Source: Thalassia testudinum (lineage: Eukaryota > Streptophyta > Magnoliopsida > Alismatales > Hydrocharitaceae). From it: a stretch of 64,000 nt of DNA. Shown one piece after another: positions 47,686 to 58,169 of the stretch. The DNA lies in assembly GCA_037157565.1 (NCBI GenBank), contig JAZHRO010000054.1, positions 13,189,501 through 13,253,500 on the forward strand, read 5' to 3'. Numbering within the stretch: position 1 is the first letter of the stretch; every line of letters starts with the position of its first letter. Below the pieces are notes generated by a model. That model saw only the letters and a list, made by a program, of their open reading frames with translations. It did no database searches and was not told where the DNA came from. The translations under genes were made by a program, and so were the position numbers.

Positions 47686-50484
47686 TGTTACGACCCGGTT
47701 CCTGAATCCTTACAGGACACGAGGCCGGACCGACTCGACTGATCCCAAGACCCAGTCGTCCAACGAGGAAATAACCAAAAAGCAGTAAAATAAACCACAT
47801 TCACCATGCTAAGCAACTAACAGTAACAAAAGTACAGCAGTAAAGAAGTAAAACTACTATAGTATACACCACCACAATAGTAGAAAGTAAACGAGTACAG
47901 GAATATAATGTGCAGAACGAAAGAGTACAAAATATAAAGGTACAAAAAGCTACTCACTACTACAAACGAGTACAAAAAGAGCTACAACTACTGGGCTCTA
48001 CTGGGCCCAGCACCCTCTGCAGCCGTAGGCTCTAGCTGCTCAACACCTGGACCTAAAAAGGGTTATGAGTACACAAAATTAGCGAACGCTGAGTAGAGTG
48101 GCAACCAACTAACTAAAGCAGTAAAGGTGGTCAGATAGCTGTTGTTTTTCAATTTATTTCTTTCTTTAACTAATTATTCTTTCTTTCACCACTTGGTTTA
48201 TTTATCAGGTCTCTTTTTTTATCTCGAATGTTCCTCGTGGGAACGATCTTGATTGCAATCTTTTCTGAAGAGTAGAAGTAGCACGTGATGCTCTCTTGAC
48301 CAGGAGAGTCCCCCGTGGTCGTCCTACACCCAGTCAACCACCCCAACGTCACGAACAGACGTAACGATGACTACAGCACGCGTGATAAACGCACGGGTAG
48401 CTACCCCGCACTGGCATGCGATCAGTCGTTTCCATTAGAAGGTGAGCCCGAAGCACAGCACGGAACCAGTATAGGGCATAGCCCTCTCAGTAACAGGGGT
48501 TTAGCCCCTAAAAATCAAACAGTGGTCTCGCCCCTCCATAGTGCACGCACCCTCTCCTAACTACCCTGGTTTGCCTAGTAGACCTAATAAGTCGGTGTAA
48601 GGCAGCTAGCTGAACCCCGGGACCCGTGGGGTGGCTAGCTCTCTCCCTACACTAGTAGCTCTCCTCGGTACTGTGTACGCGAGGGCCAAGAAGTCGGTAC
48701 AAAGTGGCCAATCCTAACCCCGGGTCCTAACCCAAGGGCGGCTAGCTCCGCTCTGCACTAAACAGGGGGACAGTCGCTCTCCTTGGTACTCCGTACTCAA
48801 GGGCCAGCTCACTTCCCCACTCACATTCCCAGTTCCATTCCATTTATTTCCAAGAGCTCTACTCCGAGTTCCCTATAGGGTTCATGCTCATATTTCTCAG
48901 GCCAAGCCATACCAGATTTCATCGTTCCTATTTCCATTCTCAGGTTATCCACATGCAATTTGTAACTCTATTTCATATTCATTTTATTCACAGATAGCTT
49001 GTGTTTCCAACATTCACCTTTCCATTTCCAAATTATATACATGCAGCTCATATTACGTCATTTCACGAGTATGACAGAAAGGTTACATTCAACAGTTAAC
49101 TAACACAAGTACTATATATTTCGTAGGCAACTGTTATTCATTTATAGGGAATTGTTATCATTATATCTACTCATTCAAGACTGCAATTCATTTATTCAAT
49201 ACAGACAATCCAGTATTTCTAGTCCTAGGATTCATGCCATATCCTAGGTTCTAATCATTTATTCCACACATGCAATTAGGTTGTAATTAAATTAAGGGGA
49301 AGCCACTCTACCAGTAAACCCAGGAGTAATGAGGCTTGAACGGCAAGATCACATGCCTCAGCAAGCCTCGAACCTATAACGGAACAAAGTCCTATCACAA
49401 GGATCAATCTTAAGAGAATACTCAGAATAGTATATAAAGTATTCCAACAAGTAGAGGAAATCATACGGGAAATATCAGTATCTTAATTGCGGAAATCGGA
49501 CCTCAAACGGATCCTAAACGGGTCAAAATAGGGATTCTGACTCAAATCAGACGTCTGGAACACCTTCGAGACGTCTTAAAAGAGTCCAGAGCCATACCTC
49601 AGTTTTGCACTACTCCTCAGACGTCCAGGAACTCCGCTGGACCGTCAAGACCCAGTTCCAGACGTCCGACCACCTCTCCGAACGTCTGGAAAAGCTTCCC
49701 GTCGTCTGGTGCCTCGCCCAGACGTCTGAAGTGCGTGGGAGGGTGTGTCCCGCGCCTTCCCGACGCAGCACCTGTGCAAATCAACCGAAACCTTATCAAA
49801 AAGGCAAGGAACAATGTCTCGGCGGATCGGCTTGCATGGTCGTATCTGCAAAGGAGATGTACCTTCGCGAAGCCTCCTTCTCAGACGTCTGGCACCACCT
49901 CCAGACGTCCGCACCGTCGTCTGGCGGTCACTCTAGAGGTCTAATTCCGGGAAAATCCCAGAACCAGAGCTTGCCTTCGCCTTCTCGCGCCATGCGTGGC
50001 CGCGCCCGCTCGCCTGCTGCTCCGGCTGCAGTAGTGTCGGGGAGGACCTCCCCAACACACTCCTCTGCCTTGCACACGCACCGACCGGCCATGAGCTCAC
50101 CGGCGAGCTCCCACGCGAGTTCGCAGCTTACTCTCCTCTCCTTCTCACGCTGCTCCTCCTCTCCTCTCACGCCGCTCCTCTCCGCCGCTCGACGCTCTGC
50201 TGCTCTCGCTGGAGAAAGGAGGGAAGTGGCTGGAAGTGGGGTGAAACGAGGGAGAGGAGGGGGGTTTATATAAGGGTGTGGGACTAGGGTTTTAGTCGGG
50301 GGAGGAAGGAGAGAGAAGAAGAAAAACGAAGGGGGTACTGTCTGCGCGTAGCACGCGCGCAGACGCGAGTTCATACTTAAATTTTTTGATTTCTAGACGT
50401 CTGGGAAGGTGTCCAGACATCTGACCAGACGTCTAACCCAAGTTCCAAACGTATTAAAAGGCTCAGACAGTACGGGTCTTAACA
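47686..50484 (-). repeat. 5' LTR of the Tekay-type element
   Basis: Pairs with 17,300-20,067. A minus-strand TATA box (CTTATATAAA) lies at 50,265-50,274. The outer end is followed by the duplication CCAGT. Confidence 0.92.
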
Positions 50485-50885
50485 CCAGTGAACTCTATAG
50501 CTAGCTAGTTCTTTACTAGCAGTTAAGCTATGCTAAGTTGAGCTGGAGCTGGCCTCCCCGAAGACTTCCTAGCTAGCTAGTTTAGGTTTGGTAGCTAAGC
50601 TCAACTGAGTTGAGCTTGGTTAAGTCTTCGGGAGCTGGAATTGAGCTGACCTGAGTTAGTTGAGGACTCTTTAGCTGACCAAGCTTAGCTAGTTGATAAG
50701 TAGTAGCTAAAAGCTTGATCAAGTAGAGCTGCCATGAGCTGGATCCGGTTGCAGTGAGCTGAGATCTTCATCTTCTGCCTTCTACATTGGTAGGGTTTAG
50801 ATGATTTCCACTGTGTGATCATCCCTAACAATGACAGGAAGTACATAAAAGTCAAAAATAAAGGAAAATAATGCAATGCATGCCT
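50485..50885 (-). repeat. Unclassified LTR-like repeat (right part)
   Basis: Continuation of the AGCT-rich sequence at 16,160-17,299. It contains an imperfect inverted repeat with arms 50,549-50,567 and 50,622-50,638 around a near-perfect inner palindrome (AAGCTCAACTGAGTTGAGCT at about 50,596-50,615). No coding signal. Confidence 0.35.
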
Positions 50886-52260
50886 AAACTATGGAATGCC
50901 TAAATGCAATCCCAAACCATATTGCAGTGTGCAAAACTTAAGAGTTAGATGTGTTTTTAGACATAAAGGAGATGATGAACTAGTGTTTATCGATTAACCC
51001 CCAAGGTAAAAAGGGGATAACCATCAACCTCTATTTATTAAGTAATAAAAAACATGCAACCTTTACAAATGTTGTCTCCCAATTATCAAGATGGAACAAC
51101 TTGTGCAGTAATCTTTTCCAAAGAGGAGGGTTGCATTGGCAATAAGAATACCACCAACTACTCTATGCAGTAAACTTAATAATTCTTACATAGGTAAATA
51201 ACATCTTCTCCCTTTCTTTAACTTCTAACAAATGAAATTTTGTCAAGATAGCCTACACATTCATAACTTAGGCAGAACATATATACATCATAAACAAATT
51301 TGAAGTAACAACCTTCCTGTAAAGGTATCCTACTACCTTTGGCTCCACAATTGCAAACTCAAGATTTCCTTCAAAAATGTGGCCTTTCTTTGGCAACCAT
51401 ATGCTACCTATGCTAGAATCAATAAACTAGCACACACTTAATTTCATATTACAAATCTATTAATCTATCAATTCAACTTTCAAAATCGATGCTCAATTCC
51501 TATTAAAGAACAATGTCGCCAAATAATTATACAACCCTTGAGAGGATTTTTGAGCCAACTCTCCCACGGTTCCTATGAAAGGAATGAAGCAATAGGATCT
51601 GTAGAAGCTCTATACAAGATGCTTATACTATCATACATTCTACCATAAGTTATGTTCTCACTTTCTTGCAACCTGAAGACCCTACTTAACTCTCTAACAT
51701 CTTCTTACTTTCCAAGGCTCTCTAACAAATTATCCTTCCTCTCATTTCAAAAGGGCAAGCAAAGCACTACTGAACCTCCCCAAAAGACTTCCACATGGAT
51801 TTCTAACTCTCATGAAGCTTCAATTGACTAATTCCTTTCTTATTGTTGTTTCCCTGCATATCTTGGGGTTGTATTTTTGTTGGCTTTAACTCTCTTGTTG
51901 GGTGGTAATGCTATTGAGGGTCTGCTATAATTGTTGGATTTGAGAACTTTATTGTATCAATTGGGATATAATTATTATATGATGAAATGGAAATTCATGT
52001 TGAAGTCAATGAAATTTGATAGAGGTTTTTAGTCTCATACTGGAAGTGTACAACCTCTGATGGGTGTAAAATACTTTTGCCTCCCATTGCTAATGTAGTA
52101 AAGAGTGAGAGGTGAGGCTGGGGACCACGATGCATGCGCGCACCCAATCCCACCCCACCCCTGCTCCGGCTCCAGCTCCGGTGAGAATCAATTTGGAATT
52201 TGGAACTTGGACTCCTTTTACTATGGATTTTTAATCTACGATTTTGACTTGGATTAGTTG
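50886..52260. other. Intergenic DNA without recognised features
   Basis: Moderately AT-rich. No gene, RNA or element could be supported on either strand. Confidence 0.45.
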
Positions 52261-52263
52261 ATC

Positions 52264-52850
52264 AAAATGTAAAATTGGTCGAGCAATTGTTTTGGTCGAT
52301 CAATTGGTTTGGTCGACCAATTAGTGAAGTTTGATCGACCAATTATTTTGGTCAATCAATTGCCGTGTTTCCATAAAACGAGAATTTTCTTAAACGTCTG
52401 GTCTTGGGCTTTATATAAAGGTCATAGTCGACTCTCATTTGACACACAACAAGAGCAGAAAAACTCTCTCCACTCTCTCCCTCTCCCTCTCCCTCTCATT
52501 CTTGTCTCTCTTTCATGGTGCGTTCGTTCGACGTAAGATTGGTAAAAAAATCTCCAATCACTTTTGTCGATTTTACACAAGGAGATTGAGAGATCCACCA
52601 AAGTTTTTGGTTGATCAAATCATTCAATTGGTAGAGCAATTAGAAATTTAGTTGGAAACCAAATTGTCTCAGCTTCGTTTTCCTAAGGTGATTTTCGAGG
52701 ACATCCAAGATCAGAGTGTGTCGAATCTTGGAGGTAGATCGTCCTATCCTGTGAGGAGTTCATCAGATCCCGACATATCGTTATTGTGGAGGGTAATACC
52801 TTCTCTAAAGGAAGTCCTTAATGAATGTTGCGATTAAAGTAAAATTTAAT
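52264..52850 (+). repeat. LTR-like promoter segment with TTGGTCGACCAA palindromes
   Basis: Five near-copies of TTTGGTCGAYCAATT between 52,274 and 52,361 lie just upstream of a TATA box (TTATATAAAG at 52,411-52,420). A CT-rich tract (CTCTCCCTCTCCCTCTC) follows. This is the layout of a U3/R region of an LTR in plus orientation. The ends, the partner LTR and any gag-pol are not seen. Confidence 0.45.
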
Positions 52851-53076
52851 GCCTTCTTATTTTGTTTATTTATATTTTGACATGTTATTTGTGCTTTTTG
52901 ACTCTAACCAAATCATATTTTACTTTTTTAATTTAATATTTTCGATATATACAAAAAAAATATTAAAAATATATATTTTTTTATTTATTTATTTCATATA
53001 TACATTTATTTTTACAATAAAATCATTGTCCCAACTCTACAATAGAGTCTTTTTGTACTATCAAACTTTTAAACAT

Positions 53077-53345
53077 TTTTTTTCTTGAGTAAAATGGTAA
53101 TATTTACTCGAGGCCAACCGGCAAAATCAGGTACAAAACCAAAGAGCACCTCCTGTAGGAGAATCAATCAGTTACAGGATAAAACAACACAAATAGCCCT
53201 ACAATTTACTATCCCAGGAGATCCTTGATGTCCCTAACAATGCTTTTGGCAACGACATAGAGGGGCTTGGCCTGCAATCCATGAAGTCTATTATTCTTGT
53301 CTTTCCAAATGGAGGAAGAGAGGATCCACGAGAAAGGTTACGTGG
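53077..53345 (-). mobile_element. LINE 3' fragment
   Basis: On the minus strand at 53,345-53,216: SSSIWKDKNNRLHGLQAKPL, then VVAKSIVRDIKDLLG and a stop. This is the usual C-terminus of plant LINE ORF2. It is followed by a short 3' UTR and an oligo(A) end (T run at 53,077-53,084 on the plus strand). It is 5'-truncated, as LINE insertions often are. Confidence 0.7.
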
Positions 53346-53349
53346 AGGA

Positions 53350-55065
53350 GTTTCTATAAACTCCCCAACCAACTTTTCAAATGAATCAAATTTGCGTACA
53401 TCAAAAATAAAAAATTTATACTTTTTGGTCAAACTTCAAATGAATCTCAAAAAACATGCTCCAATTAATTTGAAATTGACATCGTTAGCTTCCTCCTGTT
53501 TTAAGCGTTCCAACGAAACCAATTTTCTGGAAAATGGAGGGTGCTTGCAGAGAAACAAGAGGAGCGCATTAATACGAACATGAGTTAGTTAAACCATTAT
53601 GCTTTTCTTTTTCTTTTTTTCTCCCATAAATATATGTCCTCCCCCCACCAAACCATTAGCCCTAAGCTATCCTTTTTCCTTCCATTCTCCCCCTTCCCGT
53701 ACATCAACGTGAGATTAGGTGGGTAAGAGAGAACCGCAATCGAGAAAGAAAGGCAAAGGGGACTAAACCCTTTCCCCCTCCCTTCTCCTTCACTGAACGT
53801 GGGAGGAGGACGTCGACGGAGTAACGAGGACGTTGACCATGGGTGGAAAGGGAACTTTTGAAATCCGATTCCAGCGAACCACACATTGTTAAAATCGCGT
53901 TGAGGCATCTTTTAACACGAGACAAATATGCAAAGCGATCACGAACTCCATGAGGGCTCCGACACCTGTCTCGGAGTCATCATGCCCCCCCCTATGGCTC
54001 TACGTACGGTAGTCTCCGTCTAATGAAATATATTATGATGCCCACTCTTTACCATTGGCGTTAAGCTTTTGTGCTTTCATTCCTATGGCTTAATCTTAGA
54101 GTTTGTGAATCTGATTTCGTTTCGGGGGTAAAATAAATATTATAATGAGATGTTGAAATTTACCTTGAAGTTAGTTGATTAATTGATAATTTATGTCTTA
54201 TTCATAGAAATTGATATTGACTTGTAAAATTAGATAATTAAATTCATAATTTTTTTTAGTTAAATTGATGAATTAAAAAAAAATTATATTGTCATATAAT
54301 TATTGAATTAAAATATATAATACCATAATTTTCTCTAATACTTTGAAGAATAAATTTTGAATTGGATATATCATAAATGAAGAGTTATTAATTGTTATCC
54401 CCATAATAAATAAACATTTGAATATGATGAAATTAATAATAAAATATAAATAATTAAATTTATTGGTAGATCATTTGACAACCAGATAGCCAGGTTTGGA
54501 TACATTGGTTAGATACAAGTTGTAGGAAAGGCTATCTTTGAGCCAATGTCAATCATGTCTACACATGTACCTCGTGACATGCAACCATCACACCGAAGTG
54601 GTGGAACAAGATGTAAGATAAGTGTAAAGTTTTCTCTCCACCAAACTGCGTATTTGTCATATTTTATGAAAATAAGTAAGAAATACTTTGATAAGACAAA
54701 AATAATACCAAATCAGTACCTTACTTCCCTACATCCTTAATTATTTAATTAATTATTTATCTATTTATTTTGTTACACTACCAAGCATTTGCTAACGGCT
54801 ACTTTTAAGTTCCATACTTAGGTACCGTTAGGTAATTAGTAGCTACTTTGTACAAGACGGCTAATACAAGACCCAATCATCGAGTTATATTTCTGCATTC
54901 ACGATTTTGTAATAGATAACTTCTTGATACCTTTTAATTTTTGCTTTTAACTTTGTAGATATGATTACTATGGATAATTTTTCATGTTTTATCTCATTAT
55001 TACAGTATAAAATAAATAATTTATTTGACTATATTTATACCTTATAATTATACGTTGATAACTGC
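53350..55065. other. AT-rich intergenic DNA
   Basis: No gene is supported. The stretch 53,590-53,990 is more GC-rich with chance ORFs and no domain. Confidence 0.5.
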
Positions 55066-55069
55066 CATC

Positions 55070-55560
55070 CTATTTTTGTGTTCTCGTACTCGACAACCCG
55101 TATTTCAAAAGGTGACCCCTCAAGCAGGGAAGGAGCTGTGAAGAGGCAAATGTGGCAAGAAGGTCCTCCAAATAGCAGTCCAAATCTGAATCGAGAAAGC
55201 ACAGTTGAAAAAAAAAGATGTCTAATAGATTCCACAGGAGATACACAAAGCAAGCAAGCAAGTAACAAGATCAAAACCCAACATTTCAGCCAGCAACAGT
55301 AACTCCATTTTGGTACATGGACCTTAGACCATATGGCGTTCCAGAAAGGGTGTTCACGATTCTTTGAACGAAAAAGACTCCCAAACAGAACTCAGTCGAC
55401 GATTGCCCATAGGATAACGGGCCACTTCAAAGATCCGTTCGAGCAGAAATGGGCAGGTAACAAGGGCTTGAATTCCAGCATTTTCGACCAAGCACAGGAA
55501 TTGAGATGGTGCCTTACAGCAGTGAGATAATCTCCATACCTTGAGTACATCCAAAAACTT
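55070..55560 (-). mobile_element. LINE zf-RVT fragment, frameshifted
   Basis: On the minus strand a reading with one frame change gives ESIRHLFF followed by NCAFSIQIWTAIW, the Cys/His zinc-binding region near the end of LINE ORF2. The upstream sequence to about 55,560 reads as the preceding part with stops. Non-functional. Confidence 0.6.
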
Positions 55561-55564
55561 CATG

Positions 55565-56890
55565 TAGAATCATGGCAAAGGAGCAGCCTCCAAGTCCTTG
55601 CAACATTAGCACATTGTTGTAGCCCTTCGAAATTGTCAAACTCTTCAACTGGATGAATAGTTAGAATCTTTTCTTGACTTTGGTTAAAAAAAAAAAATCT
55701 TATGATCACTTCAAACCAACAAAAAATTGACGGTAGCTGAAGCCTAACCAATAACCATTACGAGCACAATTAAAACGTGCTACCCGGTATGGCTATCATC
55801 AGAGTATCTGATTAAATCTGAATCTAATGTTTCCAGTTGAAACTTGTAAATGCATCGGCAGCTACAAACTACCATGTCAGATACATCTGTTCTCTTCTCT
55901 TTTCCGTTTCAAGAACACGGTTGACTTCGCTACAACGACGCAGTACGAGTCAGAAGCAAAATGGAGTCCAAACTGTCCTTCAATCTGACAGTTTGGATTT
56001 GATTTGTTTTTCCTCGTATTTGGATGGAAATCTTTTTATTTCAAAAAACATTCTTTTCCACGATAGGAATCCTTCGGAGTTGGCGTTAGTGGGGATATTT
56101 TCTTCCAAATTTTTGGTAAGAGTTCTCTAGAAAATTTATCCCATTAAGTCAAAATAATCTTTTACTTCTAAATTTTAATATTAAAGAAATATTCACTGAC
56201 ATCTTCCCCTCTTACTTATAATATTAAATAAAAATTCATTAATATCACACTAATATACTATTCATTTTATTTCATAACCTAAATCCTGACTCCCTCACTT
56301 ATTCTATCACTCAAATAAATATTTCTCTCTACTTATCCTATCCTATAATATTTTATCCATGTGGAGATGTACCCTTTGACCTAATCCAATTAGGAAATTA
56401 AATTTTTAAAATAAATAAAACAATAAAAAAGATGTAAAATAAAAGATAAAATAAATAAGTTAAAATTTATTCCATAAATAGCAGAATACATTTAACCCAA
56501 TGCAAACAATGTTTTAACTGTGAGGTTCAGTGATAAATTAAATATTTAACTTTATATTTTAATAGATATTAATTTGATAGACTTTCACCTTCAAATTATT
56601 TCCTTTGATCTGTTTTGACACTTTCGAATGAAAAGACAAACTGCCAAAATCACTCACCATTTGCATCGCGTATTCCTGGTGTTAACCGTTGACTTACTAC
56701 CAAATTGACCACCTCCGCTTCTAAATTATTTACTCCTTTTAAAAATTCCATGATATAACTGCTAAATTTTTTGATATAATATTTAATTCTCCAAAGACAA
56801 AATGACTCTAATTCTTTTATGATTGCTCCCATCCATTAATTTCTCCGCTAATGCTTCTTTTTTTTGCTTTGCCAAGACCAAACCCTTCTC
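55565..56890. other. AT-rich intergenic DNA
   Basis: No gene or element is supported. It lies downstream of the snoRNA cluster on the minus strand. Confidence 0.45.
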
Positions 56891-57040
56891 TTCACTTTTC
56901 ATTCAGCGGTAATCTTCAAGCAAATTCACCGATGAAAAAGAAAAAATTGATTACGTTGAAAATAATCACTTAATCCTTCCTTTACCACGTTTCCTAAGCA
57001 ACTGCATCATTGCAATTAGCTCTCTAAATAACCCAATTAA

Positions 57041-57124
57041 CCTTCACCCTCAGAAGACTCGGTATCAACAACATTATTCAGACAAGGCTGAAACAATTGG
57101 ATTTAAATCTTCATCACCGAGACC
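57041..57124 (-). ncRNA. Box C/D snoRNA 5 of the cluster (18S rRNA guide)
   Basis: On the minus strand: C box GTGATGA (57,111-57,117), D' CTGA (57,078-57,081), C' TGTTGAT (57,064-57,070) and D CTGA (57,050-57,053), with a short terminal stem. The guide just upstream of D' is complementary over 12 bases to CAAGGCTGAAAC (57,083-57,094 on the plus strand). I recall this segment in plant 18S rRNA just before AATTGACGG. Box C/D RNAs direct 2'-O-methylation of the rRNA base paired to the fifth guide base before the D or D' box, here a G in AAGGC. The D-box guide has no target that I recognise. Confidence 0.75.
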
Positions 57125-57270
57125 TGTCAAAAAAATTCAAAACATCTTCTCCAAGCTATACCCATTGGGAGCATCATTTCATTTCAGGTCGAGAAAACGG
57201 GAGGAACAAATTACCCATAAAATCAAATCATTAACAAATCTGAATTAAGAAAAATGTGAAGTTGGATTGA

Positions 57271-57352
57271 CCCCCTCAGCAACTTTCTCTGATGCTCATC
57301 AAGAGAAAATCATCAGCCCACTACTTTTATTTCAAAAAGATCATCACAAGGA
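57271..57352 (-). ncRNA. Box C/D snoRNA 4 of the cluster (25S rRNA guide)
   Basis: On the minus strand: C box GTGATGA (57,341-57,347), D' CTGA (57,313-57,316), C' TGATGA (57,296-57,301) and D CTGA (57,276-57,279), with a G-rich closing end. The D' guide is complementary to CCACTACTTTTA (57,318-57,329 on the plus strand), which I recall in plant 25S rRNA within AAATACCACTACTTTTAACG. One unpaired base lies between the guide and D'. The D-box guide target is unknown. Confidence 0.75.
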
Positions 57353-57416
57353 TCAAAACTAAGCTTAAGGACCAATAAAAATAAATAAATCAAATTGGAA
57401 TAAAAATGGTGCCGAT

Positions 57417-57499
57417 CTCTTCAGTTCAGGTCTCCATAATTTTTCCGCATAAGCTAAAATCTCAGCAGAACGAAAGTTTTATTTTGATCATCACAAGAG
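57417..57499 (-). ncRNA. Box C/D snoRNA 3 of the cluster (18S rRNA guide, U59/snR54-like)
   Basis: On the minus strand: C box GTGATGA (57,488-57,494), D' CTGA (57,462-57,465) and D CTGA (57,421-57,424). A terminal stem CTCTT pairs with AAGAG. The D' guide is complementary to AGAACGAAAGTT (57,467-57,478), recalled from 18S rRNA as AAGAACGAAAGTTGGGGG. The predicted methylated base is the second A of AGAAC. Yeast snR54 and human U59 modify a base in this segment as I remember it, so the RNA is probably their counterpart. Confidence 0.75.
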
Positions 57500-57595
57500 G
57501 TCGAAAGAGTGAAAAAAGTAAAAAAAAGAAAAAGAAAAAAAAAAAAAACGCTTCCAGATATAAAACAGCAACTAAAATCACAGAAAAATAATGTG

Positions 57596-57671
57596 TGGAT
57601 CAGATAATTGTAGTCTATTTTGTTATTGAAGTCGACACGAGTGATTTCCGAGAGAGCTATCATCACATCCA
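57596..57671 (-). ncRNA. Box C/D snoRNA 2 of the cluster (25S rRNA guide)
   Basis: On the minus strand: stem TGGA, then C box GTGATGA (57,660-57,666), D CTGA (57,600-57,603), then TCCA closing the stem. The guide before D is complementary to AATTGTAGTCT (57,606-57,616), which I recall near the 5' end of 25S rRNA as TTCGAATTGTAGTCTGGAG. The predicted target is a U in AATTG. No clear D' box is seen. Confidence 0.7.
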
Positions 57672-57764
57672 AAAGAAATAATTTTTAATTCAAAATAATT
57701 AAAAAAGAAACAACTAACAAATTATCACAAATGTGAAAAAATAATAAAGAATCAGAATTCACAG

Positions 57765-57858
57765 AAGAGATGCTCAGAAGGATCCATTGGTGAGATGTTT
57801 GCAATCAAAGGGATTGTCCTCAGGAAACAAGTAGGTTGCAGTCCATCACAGCAAATCC
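57765..57858 (-). ncRNA. Box C/D snoRNA 1 of the cluster, target unknown
   Basis: On the minus strand: C box GTGATGG (57,843-57,849, last base off consensus), D' CTGA (57,820-57,823), C' TGATTG (57,802-57,807) and D CTGA (57,774-57,777), with a short stem TGC/GCA. The spacing fits a C/D RNA and it is in step with its neighbours. I recall no rRNA segment matching either guide. It is first after the promoter and T-rich leader. Confidence 0.55.
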
Positions 57859-58078
57859 TCCCACACGTCTCGAAATCGACATAAAGGATGATGGAATGAA
57901 TCAAAAATGAAGAAATCAAAAGAAATAAGTAAGGGAGGGGAAAGAGAGCAAAGCGAGAAGAAAAAAAAAAAGGAAAAAATGAAACCAGAAGAAAGGAAAC
58001 GTAAAAAAAAAAACATGAGCCGGAAGAAGAAGACGGAAAGGGGAGATGCGGAGGAACGAACTTATACTCTGTTCGGAG
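57859..58078 (-). other. Leader between promoter and snoRNA cluster
   Basis: On the minus strand this is pyrimidine-rich, with several long T runs. The purine-rich open frame on the other strand (57,907-58,128) is a by-product of this composition. Confidence 0.5.
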
Positions 58079-58167
58079 TTAGGGTTTGCCCTTCGTATGG
58101 CAATTTACTGAAATGCCCTTTATTTTAGGGGCTGCGGAGGAGGGCTAGAATATATTGGCCCGGCCCA
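58079..58167 (-). promoter_or_regulatory. Telo-box plus site II promoter of the snoRNA cluster
   Basis: On the minus strand a site II element TGGGCC lies at 58,162-58,167 (next to a second GGGCC) and a telo-box AAACCCTAA at 58,079-58,087. This pair marks promoters of plant ribosomal protein and snoRNA genes. The snoRNAs start about 220 bases downstream in the same direction. Confidence 0.65.
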
Positions 58168-58169
58168 CT

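Larger units (their letters stand above)
17300..50484 (-). mobile_element. Ty3/gypsy chromovirus (Tekay/Del type), complete but split by nested insertions
   Basis: On the minus strand the order is 5' LTR (47,686-50,484), primer-binding site, gag, zinc knuckle, protease, RT, RNase H, integrase, chromodomain-like C-terminus and 3' LTR (17,300-20,067). The perfect 5-base duplication CCAGT flanks it at 17,295-17,299 and 50,485-50,489. Removing the insertions 20,890-31,058 and 32,397-44,810 leaves about 10.6 kb, a normal size for this clade. The LTRs differ by several percent, mostly transitions as expected from methylated-C decay, and all ORFs carry stops or frameshifts. It is an old, inactive copy. 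Both large insertions hit pol, and the reading frame can be followed across each. Confidence 0.92.

Noticed and set aside
57765..57858. D-box guide of snoRNA 1 pairing with the 18S rRNA 3' end (GGAAGGATCATTG)
   Set aside because: The match needs an inserted base (CAATGGATCCTT against CAATGATCCTT), and C/D guides require continuous pairing.
57907..58128. Lysine/glutamate-rich 73-codon ORF
   Set aside because: It is the complement of the pyrimidine-rich leader of the snoRNA cluster. It is low-complexity sequence.
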